Shown: positions 52,278-61,669 of the stretch, one piece after another
How the letters are laid out: each line of letters opens with the position of its first letter
Position numbering within the stretch: the first letter of the stretch is position 1
Assembly (NCBI GenBank): GCA_964579795.1
Contig: CAZOHM010000011.1
Span: forward strand, 1-64,000
Direction: 5' to 3'
Length of the DNA: 64,000 nt
Source of the DNA: JAEYFP01 sp964579795
GTDB taxonomy: Bacteria > Bacillota > Clostridia > Lachnospirales > Lachnospiraceae
Notes under the pieces: generated by a model
The model's database searches: none
The model's input: the letters and a program-made list of their open reading frames with translations, nothing else
Told to the model about the DNA's origin: nothing
Made by a program: the position numbers and the translations under genes

Positions 52278-52760
52278 TTATATGATACTGTTTCTTCTCT
52301 CCATAATTGTAGTAGACTGCCATTCCCCAAATCGATCTTTTGCGATATTTTCTCGATAACCAATTACCCTAAAGCCACATTTTTTGTGAAGCTCGATGCT
52401 TGCCTGATTTACAGAAAATATTGCAGAATAAAGTGTCCAGTACCCTCTTTTTTCTGTCTCCTCACATAGTGTCGTCAACATTTTCATGCCGATTCCCCGA
52501 TGTAAATAATCTTCATCCACAAATATACTAAGTTCCACAACTCCTCTATATGGTTCTCTCTTTGAAGTTGGTGCAATCATAGTATATCCGACTACCTTTC
52601 CATCAAGCTCATATACATATCTGCATTCTTTAATATGCGCATCATCCCATTCTTTGTAGCTCGGACAATCTGTAGTAAATGTCACATTTCCTTTTTTAAG
52701 GCTCTGCATATAAATACTTTTCATTTGTTCCCAATCTTCTTTTTTCATTTCGCGTAACAT
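52278..52760 (-). CDS. Phosphinothricin-acetyltransferase-like GNAT
   Basis: 160 residues. The N-terminus (MKKEDWEQMKSIYMQSLKKGNVTF) and the acetyl-CoA motif FVDEDYLHRGIGMKML resemble the Pat/YwnH branch of GNAT acetyltransferases, which acetylate methionine sulfoximine, phosphinothricin or related amines. Actual substrate unknown. It is one of two non-identical GNAT genes between the MerR-methyltransferase and the NRPS operon. Confidence 0.85.
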   Translation of the reverse strand: MLREMKKEDWEQMKSIYMQSLKKGNVTFTTDCPSYKEWDDAHIKECRYVYELDGKVVGYTMIAPTSKREPYRGVVELSIFVDEDYLHRGIGMKMLTTLCEETEKRGYWTLYSAIFSVNQASIELHKKCGFRVIGYRENIAKDRFGEWQSTTIMERRNSII

Positions 52761-52799
52761 ATGTATTCCTTCTTTCCACTAACATTAAATTTTATTGAT

Positions 52800-53918
52800 T
52801 TATAAGCACTCACCAACTATGCCAAAAAAATTCAATCCCCAATAGATGTCCTTGATGAGAATACTGTATTTTGCAAAAATATCTTGAATTTCTTCTTTTG
52901 TGAAATACTTCTTGTATATCAGATATTCACGTCCATCGGATAGTTTTCTCTTCTCAATGTCCTCTTTATGTTCATCCTTGGCACGCCATTTGGACCATGT
53001 ATTATCAATCAGAAAAATTTTTCCTCCCGGCTTAAGTAATTGTTTAACCTTTTTGAAAAACAGCTCTTCCTGTGCTGTCATAAAATGTCCAAGTACAAAT
53101 CCAGAAAAGACACAATCATATGCCTGCAGTGTGGAAACCTCCTCCTTATTATTGGTATAGACTTTATTATTCCCATTAACATCTGCGCTAACATTCCACT
53201 TTAGAATATCTTCCTGAATAAAAGCAGATTGATTCAACAAATTATAGTATTCTGCACGATATTTGCACTTTTGAAGCATATTGGGTGAAATATCCAAAAA
53301 CGTGAATTTTTCACAGTTCATATAATAGTATTGAAGCCAGAATCCTGTGCCGCATCCGATATCAATAACGTTTCCATTCCCGAATTTTGAAAGCATTTCC
53401 TGCAGTTTTGCAATATCTTTTTTATATACATCAGGCTTGCAGGAGGCTGGTCCTCCTCCCGAAAAAATAGCATCATACTCTTTAGCACGATCATTGTAGT
53501 AACACATCATGCTGTTTTCCACAGCAGCATGTTTTGCATATTTTACTGACTCAAAGACATTCTCCCATGGTATATTATCTTTCTCCTTAACTGCCTGTTC
53601 AACATTCTCGATTGCCTTCATTAGCTGAGTTGCCTCTAATATCTTTTCCTGTAAAAGCTGTTTTTGCAATTTTAGCGACATTTGCACTGTCGTTTCATGC
53701 TCCTGTATCTCCTTAATCTGTTCAACCGGAATTTCCAAATAGCGATAAGTTGCAATCTGCTGTGCCTGAAAAAGATTATTCTCCGAATAAAAGGTATGAC
53801 CTTCTTTGTTAATATAATCAGGTTCTAAAATATGCTTTTCACGATAATATCGTAGTGCCCTTTTTGTCATTCCTACAATTCTTGCGAATTCATGAGGTTG
53901 ATACCATGTTCCATTCAT
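52800..53918 (-). CDS. MerR regulator fused to a SAM methyltransferase
   Basis: 372 residues. Residues 1-75 are a MerR winged helix (PHEFARIVGMTKRALRYYREKHIL), residues 80-125 a coiled dimerisation helix, and residues 150-372 a class I methyltransferase with motif I VIDIGCGTGFW near 185, LDISPNML (motif II) and a later FLIDNTW strand. The methyltransferase domain thus occupies the position of the usual effector domain: it may methylate, and so sense or inactivate, a small molecule. AGGGAGGGT precedes the start. Its own promoter has the 19-base spacer typical of MerR control. Confidence 0.87.
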   Translation of the reverse strand: MNGTWYQPHEFARIVGMTKRALRYYREKHILEPDYINKEGHTFYSENNLFQAQQIATYRYLEIPVEQIKEIQEHETTVQMSLKLQKQLLQEKILEATQLMKAIENVEQAVKEKDNIPWENVFESVKYAKHAAVENSMMCYYNDRAKEYDAIFSGGGPASCKPDVYKKDIAKLQEMLSKFGNGNVIDIGCGTGFWLQYYYMNCEKFTFLDISPNMLQKCKYRAEYYNLLNQSAFIQEDILKWNVSADVNGNNKVYTNNKEEVSTLQAYDCVFSGFVLGHFMTAQEELFFKKVKQLLKPGGKIFLIDNTWSKWRAKDEHKEDIEKRKLSDGREYLIYKKYFTKEEIQDIFAKYSILIKDIYWGLNFFGIVGECL

Positions 53919-53950
53919 ATGAAACCCTCCCTGAAAATTATGATATGATT

Positions 53951-53981
53951 ATAATAGTATATGACGTCGCGGCATATGCAA
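53951..53981 (-). promoter_or_regulatory. MerR-type promoter of the MerR-methyltransferase gene
   Basis: Minus strand TTGCAT (53981-53976), 19 bases, TATTAT (53956-53951). The spacer region forms a 10-3-10 dyad GCATATGCCG / CGTCATATAC with eight of ten matched positions, the layout that MerR proteins bind and untwist. The rest of 53919-54132 holds only the terminator at 54048. Confidence 0.6.
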
Positions 53982-54047
53982 GTGTTTTTTTTAATTCTAT
54001 ATTTTAAACCTGTTTTCTTAAAAAATCCTTATTTCAAAAATAGAAAA

Positions 54048-54084
54048 CGTCATAATTATCACATACCTTGTGATAATTATGACG
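54048..54084 (-). terminator. Rho-independent terminator of the amidase operon
   Basis: A perfect 16-bp stem (54048-54063 with 54069-54084), 5-base loop, followed on the minus strand by TTTTCTATTTTTG; it lies 49 bases after the amidase stop codon. Confidence 0.9.
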
Positions 54085-54132
54085 AATATTTTCGAAACGC
54101 TTTCTGCTCTTCCAACAGGCGCATTATGTGCT

Positions 54133-55215
54133 TCACATACCTTTTCCAAAATAGAGATCAATTCCATTTGCTATGCCATCAACTATTTTCTGTTGATAAT
54201 CATCGGATGCCATAAGCAAATCTTCTTTTGGATTTGTCATATATCCCATTTCAACAATTGAAACAGGAACCTCGCACCAATTAATACCGCTCATAGTATC
54301 TGTTTCCCAGACATATTCTTTTTTACATCCCGTTGCTGATACAAGTTCGTCTAAAATATATGTAGAAAGTGCTTTACTTTCGCTGTATAAATCTGAATTG
54401 TATGGATTGGAAGCTGTCTGGCAAATTGTCATTGCACCATTTGCAGATGCATTTTCCGAACCATTTGCATGAATTCTGATAAAAGCATCTGCCTGGTTTT
54501 CATTAGCAATACCAGCTCTCTCTGCATTACTGATATTCACATTGTTGGTTGTTCGAACCATAATAATTTGATAGCCTCTGGCTTCCAATTCCTTTTGCAG
54601 CTTTAATGAAACCTTCAATGTCAATTCATATTCATATAAATCGCTTTTTACACCAGCCGTCCCGGCTGCCACCTCTGCCTTTGTTTCCTTCGCTCCGGGA
54701 CCAATTGGTTCCTGGCTGGAATTTCCTTTTTGTTGATGACCTGCGTCAAGCACTATGAGATAGGTACTCTTTTTCTTAACCTTTTTAAGATATTGACTGG
54801 ATATATAAAACACCTTATCTTCTAAAAGTATCCTGCTCCATTCTCCATCATCGGAAATCCTCTCAACACGAGTTCTTCTGTCTAATACCGTATATGTTTC
54901 TGATTCTGTAGAGGGTTCTGTTCTTACTCTGACATTATCTGTTGTTACTACTTCTTCCAATTTTTCTTCGTCTGAGCTGGCTTCTTCGTCATCCAAACTT
55001 ACAATTGTCTCGTTAGAATTGACATTTGTTTTTTCTTCGTTTGAATTGGTTTCCATTTCATTTTGCGCAGTGGAATAATCTTCTGTATCATTATGCGCAG
55101 TGGAATAATCTTCTGCATCATTTTGTCCGGATAATGAATTTGTATATGTACCACAGGCACACAGTGACATTAAAGTAGAAACTATCAAAACACAACAACT
55201 AATCCTGCGTATCAT
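54133..55215 (-). CDS. N-acetylmuramoyl-L-alanine amidase lipoprotein with SH3 domain
   Basis: 360 residues. A lipoprotein signal ends in LCAC (cysteine near residue 21). An acidic, Asn/Ser/Glu-rich linker with two 10-residue repeats follows (residues 32-51), then a bacterial SH3 domain (VRVRTEPSTESE..., about 95-150), then an Amidase_3 domain: DAGHQ (zinc His), YEYEL (zinc Glu), IRIHANG (zinc His) and VEMGY (catalytic Glu). It cleaves peptidoglycan stem peptides outside the cell. The start overlaps the stop of the zinc-ribbon/YARHG gene in ATGA. Confidence 0.92.
   Translation of the reverse strand: MIRRISCCVLIVSTLMSLCACGTYTNSLSGQNDAEDYSTAHNDTEDYSTAQNEMETNSNEEKTNVNSNETIVSLDDEEASSDEEKLEEVVTTDNVRVRTEPSTESETYTVLDRRTRVERISDDGEWSRILLEDKVFYISSQYLKKVKKKSTYLIVLDAGHQQKGNSSQEPIGPGAKETKAEVAAGTAGVKSDLYEYELTLKVSLKLQKELEARGYQIIMVRTTNNVNISNAERAGIANENQADAFIRIHANGSENASANGAMTICQTASNPYNSDLYSESKALSTYILDELVSATGCKKEYVWETDTMSGINWCEVPVSIVEMGYMTNPKEDLLMASDDYQQKIVDGIANGIDLYFGKGM
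55061..55120. repeat. Two tandem 30-bp units in the amidase gene
   Basis: Two adjacent 30-base copies with two differences encode the repeated decapeptide N-D-x-E-D-Y-S-T-A-x in the linker of the amidase lipoprotein. A recent duplication and a potential site of length variation. Confidence 0.85.
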
Positions 55216-56924
55216 CTGTACCCTTTATCTTTCTCATATTCTACAATAAGATCTTTATTTGCTATCTCAATATCAGACAAGCTCATTTCATCAAAATCAT
55301 CCGGCTCGATTGTTCCTTCATACCAGCTGCATGAATCAAAATAGCTTTGAAGACTTTCGTCATTGAATTTTCTTCCATGCCGCGCATAAATTTCATTTCT
55401 TGCTATTTTACAGTCTTCTGCGGATAAGCCCGTCAAGTCTTTTCTGGATAATCTTTTCGTGCTGCTGTCACTTAACACATAACCATTATCAAACGCTTCC
55501 GTTTTCAAAATTTTCTCTCTTGTCGACTCCCTGCTACCCGCTTCTGTGACATTGTCCTCATGATTATAGGAATCCATATTTGCAGTTACTACATTTTTAT
55601 ATAATGCATCCAGTGTTTTATATCCATAGTAGCTCCAGGTTTTTGTATTCCACCAGCCACTTTCTACTCCTGAATCGACAGTAAATCTATTATTAGGAGT
55701 ACTGTAATTTGTTACATCTACCTTTGTAGCTCCGTCTGATCCAGACATCAAATCTTCATATCTGATATACCAGTATACATCATTCAATTCATTATAGGAC
55801 TCTTCATCATTTGAATAGTAGTTTCTAACCTGTGCTTTATATACTAAAAATAAATAACTATTCGTTCCCAAGTAATCTTCATCTTTAGAAGTAAGCAAAT
55901 AATCTCCCATATATGTAAACGATTCCAAATCCTCGCCATCAGCCCAATCCTTTGCCATTTTGGCATAGTAAACATCTGTTGCCTGCTGTTGCATGGAATG
56001 GAATGCAGACTCATCAATTTCAGAGAGTTTTTCTATACAGCTTTCCAATCCCTTAACCTGATATTCTTTTTCCATTTCTGCAGGAATCTTTCCGAAATTC
56101 TTTACGTAATAATCAAGGTTACTTGAATCAATTGTTACTATAATAGTATCTCCATTGCGCAATCCACTTGTTTTATTACATTTGAAATCATAATTGTTTA
56201 TTTCAGTGCCTGTATAATTAAGATTTGCTCTTCCATTCGGAGCTGTTCCAGCAAAATCCACTGTCAGGTCTGCAAATGCATCAAATGTATCAATTTTTTC
56301 AAGACCAGACACTGTGTAATCACCGTTTTTAAACTTCACCTTACAGTTAAGATATTTTGAGATTTCATCATCAATATTCCAAGTATATGCGATTACATCG
56401 CCATTGGAAAGATTACTGCTCGTATCAAGATTTAAGCTGATACTGTCTTCCAGCACATCTATTGGACTTGTCTTTTTGAGATAATCACCATATTGTTTCT
56501 TTGCGGCGTTAGAAAAAGAAATCTTAGAGCCATGTTTTGCTTCGATTGCATTCCAATCAATTATTACACCTGCTGTACCATACCCGTCATAGCCTTCTGC
56601 TTCTATGGTTAAGTATTTATCTAAATTAATTATTTTACTTGCATATACTTCAAAATAAACTACGTAAATCAACGCAAGTATTCCCACTGCAATACCTGCA
56701 AGAGCAGCCTTTGACATCGGTTTTTTCACTCTGGCTGCAATTGTACCGGTTTCCTCTGACACCCCACCTGCGCCAGGCATTTCATCTGCACCCGATACAT
56801 CAGTTATCTCTACCGCTCCAACTGGCCCTGGGTTCACACTGTCACTATTATCCATAGGTGCACCGCATTTTTTGCAAAAATTTGCTTCATCGACATTTTC
56901 TGCGCCACAGTTTTCACAAAACAT
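55212..56924 (-). CDS. Zinc-ribbon, single-pass membrane protein with YARHG domain
   Basis: 570 residues. An N-terminal zinc ribbon (CENCG and CKKCG, residues 3-21) is followed by an acidic linker, one membrane segment (ALAGIAVGILALIYVVYF, about 77-94), a long presumably extracellular region rich in Tyr/Asn/Asp, and a C-terminal YARHG domain (RNEIYARHGRKF, about 515-570). Zinc-ribbon/YARHG proteins of clostridia are thought to be envelope proteins of unknown role. AAGGAGG precedes the start. Coupling to an amidase suggests a part in cell-wall turnover. Confidence 0.85.
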   Translation of the reverse strand: MFCENCGAENVDEANFCKKCGAPMDNSDSVNPGPVGAVEITDVSGADEMPGAGGVSEETGTIAARVKKPMSKAALAGIAVGILALIYVVYFEVYASKIINLDKYLTIEAEGYDGYGTAGVIIDWNAIEAKHGSKISFSNAAKKQYGDYLKKTSPIDVLEDSISLNLDTSSNLSNGDVIAYTWNIDDEISKYLNCKVKFKNGDYTVSGLEKIDTFDAFADLTVDFAGTAPNGRANLNYTGTEINNYDFKCNKTSGLRNGDTIIVTIDSSNLDYYVKNFGKIPAEMEKEYQVKGLESCIEKLSEIDESAFHSMQQQATDVYYAKMAKDWADGEDLESFTYMGDYLLTSKDEDYLGTNSYLFLVYKAQVRNYYSNDEESYNELNDVYWYIRYEDLMSGSDGATKVDVTNYSTPNNRFTVDSGVESGWWNTKTWSYYGYKTLDALYKNVVTANMDSYNHEDNVTEAGSRESTREKILKTEAFDNGYVLSDSSTKRLSRKDLTGLSAEDCKIARNEIYARHGRKFNDESLQSYFDSCSWYEGTIEPDDFDEMSLSDIEIANKDLIVEYEKDKGYR

Positions 56925-56980
56925 TCTATTTCCTCCTTAATCCTACAGTCAAAATGAGAATTATTTTCACTACAGTACTT

Positions 56981-59900
56981 TCAAAGTGAAAATTGTTTTC
57001 TCTGCAGTACATTATGCAGTCGCAGATTTACTATATCGGGTGAAAGCGGCTTATACACAAAATCATCTGCACCTGCCTTAATCAAATCCTTCTCCTGAAT
57101 ACTATCGCCATACTGAGTATTTGCAAGAATGCGAATAGCATTCCACTGGGAACACTGACGGATTCTCTTTACAAATTCAATACCGTCCATATTTGGCATT
57201 TGTATATCTGTAATGACAGCATCAATATCATTACGACTATCGAGAATTTCCAGTGCATTTACACCATCAGCTGCTTCCAGTATTTCATACTCTCCATCCA
57301 GGTTTTTCTTCAGTATTTCTCTGTTTATTTCTGAATCATCCACTATTAAAATTACCTGTTTACGACTGACATGCCCTGTTATCATGACTTCGGCCAATGT
57401 GTCAAATAGCATTTTATCATCTATTGGTTTGCTTAAATGTCTGTCCATTCCGGCTCGACGCGTTGCCATTATATCCTCATGAAATGCATTGGCAGTCATG
57501 GCTACAATCGGTATTGTCTGAGCATCTTTACGTTCCAGTTCACGGATTGCCAAAGTTGTTTCCAGGCCGTCCATCTTAGGCATACGAATATCCATCAATA
57601 TCGCATCATAATAATTGTCCGATGACTTTGCAAACTTATCAAGACCAATCTCTCCGTTTTCTGCATGTTCAACAAGAATGCCTTTCTTTTCAAGAAGACG
57701 ACATGCAATCATTGCATTCACCGGATGATCCTCACAAAGTAATATCCTCTTTCCGGACAGTTCTGCATTCCTTTTGGATATCATTCTTACTTCTTTCCAT
57801 TCTCTTATCTGCTCATCTGTTGCTACCGGCATGACAAGAGAAAATGTAACTTTTGTACCTTCATCGAGTTTACTCTCAACAGAAATTGTACCACCCATCA
57901 TTTCAACAAGCTCTTTAGAGATAATCATTCCGAGTCCGGTACCTTGTCTGGAATTCTTTTTACTAGTGTCCGCCTGTGAAAACATCTCAAAAATATGTGG
58001 GAGAAATTCCTCACTCATACCGATTCCGTCATCTTCTACGCATATCTCATCTGTAATAAGTCCATCCTGATAAGAAATATTTCTGATTGTCGCTGAAATA
58101 TGTCCTCCCTCATGAGTAAATTTTACGGCATTTCCAAGAATATTCATCATAATCTGCTGTACTCGTCCAATATCAATGTACAGCATCGGGAAACTCACGC
58201 CTTCAATGTGATAGGATGCTTTTATTTGTTTTCCTTCAATCAATGGTTTAGACAATGCAATAATACTCTCAAAAAATGCATGTCCCTCACACACTGACGG
58301 ATGTAGCTCAAGCTTTCCACTTTCAATTCTACTGACATCCAGTGTATCATTAATCAAATTCAGTAAATACTGCCCAGATAACTCCATTTGGGAAATATCC
58401 TGTTGAACCTTTTGGTCAGTCACAGAATCCTTAATCAAATTTGCCAGGCCAAGCATTCCATTCAGCGGTGTTCGCATATCGTGACTCACTCGAGACAGAA
58501 AATCACTTTTTGCCTGATTCGCTTTTTCGGCTTCAATTAAAGCTCTTTGCAAACGCTTTGTCTGTTCTATTCTTTCCTTGTCAACATCACGCAGTACACC
58601 GATTATTCTCTTTGGTGAATTGTCTTCATCATAATCAACCAATCCATACATTTCCGTCCAGCGATAAGAACCATCAATCATTTTCATGCGCAATATTACG
58701 CTTGCTTTTTTCGGTTTCTTCCTGCATTCATCAACGAATTTCTTCATTATCGAAATATCTTCCGGATGTACAACTGATTCAGACACATCATCTTTCAGGA
58801 AAAACTCAAGACCCTCTCTGCTAAGAGCATACTTTGTATATTTTTCAGAAGTAAACAGTTCCTTTCCGTATTCCCATTCTACAATTGCAACATCAAGTGC
58901 AGCCATCAATGTTCGATACCGCTTCTGTTCTTTCAATGCCAGTTCTGTCTCTTTTGAAACAGGCGTATGCACGACATAAAGCAATGCAAGCTCATCTTTG
59001 TGCAGTTGTGATTTTGGCATGACGTTAGCATCCATTCGTATTTTGACAATTTTCTGTGATTTCGTATACATATTGTAAACAAAGCTAATTTGTGTATGAT
59101 GTTCCAATGCGTATAGAACGTGCTTCATCAGATTTCGTCTTTCTTCCTGTGGAATTTTTATGTCAGCTTCTTCATGAAGATCTGCCTGCATTTCAGCAGC
59201 GTCCCGATATCCCATCAGATGTGCATAACCCTCTGAAGCATACTCCATAACGACCCGATGTTCCTTCTTTATCCGATAAATCGCAGCTCCACCCGGAATA
59301 GATGCAAGCATTGTCTGTTCCTTAACACGGTTCGATTCAAGCTTTTGCTGCGTCTTTATCATAGCATCGCAATTTGAAAAGCATATATAGACTCTGAGAC
59401 GTCTGTCCTTGCGTTCGACAACTGAAACCGACAGCTTATGCCATATGAGGTCTCCCGAGCTCCTAATCAGACGAACTACTGCATCTGTCTGATTTTCTCC
59501 CTTATACAACGTTGAAATCATTCTCTTGATTTCACCAAGATCGTCCACAAAAACCCCCTTCAGAACATTACTATAATGTTTCTGTTCCTTACGGTCGATT
59601 CTCATTTCACGAAAATAAGAATTGTTAAGATAGACAAGTGTTACATTTTCATCAATAACATCAAATATTCCTATACCTGCTGGTACATCATCTATCAAAC
59701 GCTGCAGAAGAAGCGTTTTCTCATGTTCGCTTGTCTCATCTGCAATATAGATAATGTAGGAATCCACGCCATTCCATTCCACAGCCATTGCCTTGCAGGA
59801 CAGATATTTTCCATTTCTCTCAACATGAGATTCTGTATACCGGTCATAGGATAACGACTGAATTTCATTGCTGCTGAGGATTGGAGCTTTACCTTCTTTC

Positions 59901-61570
59901 TTCAACGTGTCTATCAGCGACAAGCCCATAACTTTATCATATTCGGTAAATCCACACAGCTGTCTTGCCACATCATTTATATAGATAATATTTCTATTCT
60001 GTTTCTCGGCTACAACCACACCAACCGGAGAATCCTCTACAATACTGCTATATCGCATTGCCTCATCTGAAGGATGAGAAAAAACACAATAATACACCGG
60101 ATATCCGTTTTCTTCACGAATCTTTGTAGCAGTGAGATGAATCCAAAGCACATTATTTGTTTTGTCATTGTATCTGTATGTTATGTCGATAGGCTGTCCT
60201 GTCGCAATGCAGCTCTTGATCGTTTCCATAACACGTTCTTGATCAATTGAAGCTATTATTCGATTCAGAAATTCACCTTTTCTGATTAAATCCTCTACTT
60301 CTTCTTTTGTCCACCCTCCAAGATTTGCAAATCCTTCTGTGAAATATTGAAAGTGTAATTCATCCGAGTAGTATAAAATAGCAACACCGCCGGGTATTTC
60401 ATTCAGGAGGCTGTTTAACATCACTCCGTTTTCGTGTTCAGCGTTAATATCTATGATGACTCCAACAGTCCGCAAAGGCGTTCCATTATCATCTTTATAG
60501 TAGAAACCAAGCATGCGACACCAGCGATAGGTTCCGTCAACTAATCTGATTCGAAGCACAGTCTCTATACGTTCTTTCCCGCTTTTCGAATCTGTAAAAA
60601 ACTGCATCAGCACTGGAATGTCTTCAGGATGAACTACATCGAGAGGACCACGATTATTCAAGATTTCCATTGGATCAATGGAGCTTAAAGCATACTGTTC
60701 ATAAGCCTCAGAGCTGTAAAACGTTCCAGTCTGCAGATTCCATTCGAAAATAGCCGCGTCCAGTTCTTCTACTACCTTCTGAAAACGCTGCTTCTCTATT
60801 GCAATTTCTAATTCTCGCTCTTTTTCCTTTGTAACATTTGTTACTGCCGAAATTACAAGATAGGTATCGTCAGCATCCTGCTTAATTGCTGCATATTTTC
60901 TGGACAGCCATAGAACCTTTCCGTCCGGCAGAAAAAATCTGTGAGTAATTTCACCCTTTTCTCCGGTCTGAATGGCTTTATAAGTACCCTGTGTGATGAG
61001 TTCATAATCTTCCTCAGAAACACAGGCTTTATTTATAAGCGGCATATTAGGATAGTAATTTTCTGGAGATAATCCAGTGTTTTTATAAAACTGTTTGTTA
61101 CCGTATACAAGTTCCTCTCCATTCTTTGAAAATTTAAATAAAGAGAGACTCGTATCCACATTTTCAGCAATCATTTCCAGCTGTGTTGACAACACCTTCT
61201 CATCTGTAGTATTCGTAACTGAAATAAATGCATACGGCAAACTTTCAACTGTAATATGTGCCATGTCCATCTTAACCCAGAGAACACTTCCATCTTTGCA
61301 AACAATTCGAAACTCGTGACTGACAGCTTTTTCACTCTGCTTAAACTCATTGACTTCATGGCGGACAATCATCTGATCCTCCGGCGTCAATATGAAATCA
61401 ATTCCATTTGCTATTTTGGCATACTCTTCTTCGGTATATCCAACCATCTGATAGTAGGCCTCATTAAAAAAAATAAGCTCGTTCTTTTGTAAATCAAAAA
61501 CACCTATACCGTATGGTGCAAAATCAGCTATTTCTTTTATATTATGAAAAACCTGTGTTTTATTGCTCAT
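56981..61570 (-). CDS. Multi-PAS hybrid histidine kinase with two receivers
   Basis: 1529 residues. About eight PAS domains occupy residues 1-1030, several with the Y-x-x-x-GY and HPED motifs. HisKA follows with VSHDMRTPLN, then HATPase with ILGNAVKFT, DDGIGM and GTGLGMII. Two receivers end the protein: the first with ILMDIRMPKMDG and KPID, the second with VITDIQMPNMDG and KPLS. No membrane segment, no EAL domain, so a cytosolic phosphorelay sensor without a dedicated output domain; a separate phosphotransfer protein or regulator must act downstream and is not obvious here. AGGTG precedes the start. Confidence 0.93.
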   Translation of the reverse strand: MSNKTQVFHNIKEIADFAPYGIGVFDLQKNELIFFNEAYYQMVGYTEEEYAKIANGIDFILTPEDQMIVRHEVNEFKQSEKAVSHEFRIVCKDGSVLWVKMDMAHITVESLPYAFISVTNTTDEKVLSTQLEMIAENVDTSLSLFKFSKNGEELVYGNKQFYKNTGLSPENYYPNMPLINKACVSEEDYELITQGTYKAIQTGEKGEITHRFFLPDGKVLWLSRKYAAIKQDADDTYLVISAVTNVTKEKERELEIAIEKQRFQKVVEELDAAIFEWNLQTGTFYSSEAYEQYALSSIDPMEILNNRGPLDVVHPEDIPVLMQFFTDSKSGKERIETVLRIRLVDGTYRWCRMLGFYYKDDNGTPLRTVGVIIDINAEHENGVMLNSLLNEIPGGVAILYYSDELHFQYFTEGFANLGGWTKEEVEDLIRKGEFLNRIIASIDQERVMETIKSCIATGQPIDITYRYNDKTNNVLWIHLTATKIREENGYPVYYCVFSHPSDEAMRYSSIVEDSPVGVVVAEKQNRNIIYINDVARQLCGFTEYDKVMGLSLIDTLKKEGKAPILSSNEIQSLSYDRYTESHVERNGKYLSCKAMAVEWNGVDSYIIYIADETSEHEKTLLLQRLIDDVPAGIGIFDVIDENVTLVYLNNSYFREMRIDRKEQKHYSNVLKGVFVDDLGEIKRMISTLYKGENQTDAVVRLIRSSGDLIWHKLSVSVVERKDRRLRVYICFSNCDAMIKTQQKLESNRVKEQTMLASIPGGAAIYRIKKEHRVVMEYASEGYAHLMGYRDAAEMQADLHEEADIKIPQEERRNLMKHVLYALEHHTQISFVYNMYTKSQKIVKIRMDANVMPKSQLHKDELALLYVVHTPVSKETELALKEQKRYRTLMAALDVAIVEWEYGKELFTSEKYTKYALSREGLEFFLKDDVSESVVHPEDISIMKKFVDECRKKPKKASVILRMKMIDGSYRWTEMYGLVDYDEDNSPKRIIGVLRDVDKERIEQTKRLQRALIEAEKANQAKSDFLSRVSHDMRTPLNGMLGLANLIKDSVTDQKVQQDISQMELSGQYLLNLINDTLDVSRIESGKLELHPSVCEGHAFFESIIALSKPLIEGKQIKASYHIEGVSFPMLYIDIGRVQQIMMNILGNAVKFTHEGGHISATIRNISYQDGLITDEICVEDDGIGMSEEFLPHIFEMFSQADTSKKNSRQGTGLGMIISKELVEMMGGTISVESKLDEGTKVTFSLVMPVATDEQIREWKEVRMISKRNAELSGKRILLCEDHPVNAMIACRLLEKKGILVEHAENGEIGLDKFAKSSDNYYDAILMDIRMPKMDGLETTLAIRELERKDAQTIPIVAMTANAFHEDIMATRRAGMDRHLSKPIDDKMLFDTLAEVMITGHVSRKQVILIVDDSEINREILKKNLDGEYEILEAADGVNALEILDSRNDIDAVITDIQMPNMDGIEFVKRIRQCSQWNAIRILANTQYGDSIQEKDLIKAGADDFVYKPLSPDIVNLRLHNVLQRKQFSL

Positions 61571-61669
61571 ATTAACACCTCATCTGACTATACATTAAGC
61601 TTGCTAATATAGTATTATCTATCTGGAAATCGCAATAATTCATCTTGATTTTCCGTGCTTATCCATTTA

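Noticed and set aside
56930..57000. Inverted repeat ATTTTCACT/AGTGAAAAT at the end of the multi-PAS kinase gene
   Set aside because: The stem is AT-rich, has a 13-base loop and partly overlaps the coding end; too weak to call a terminator.
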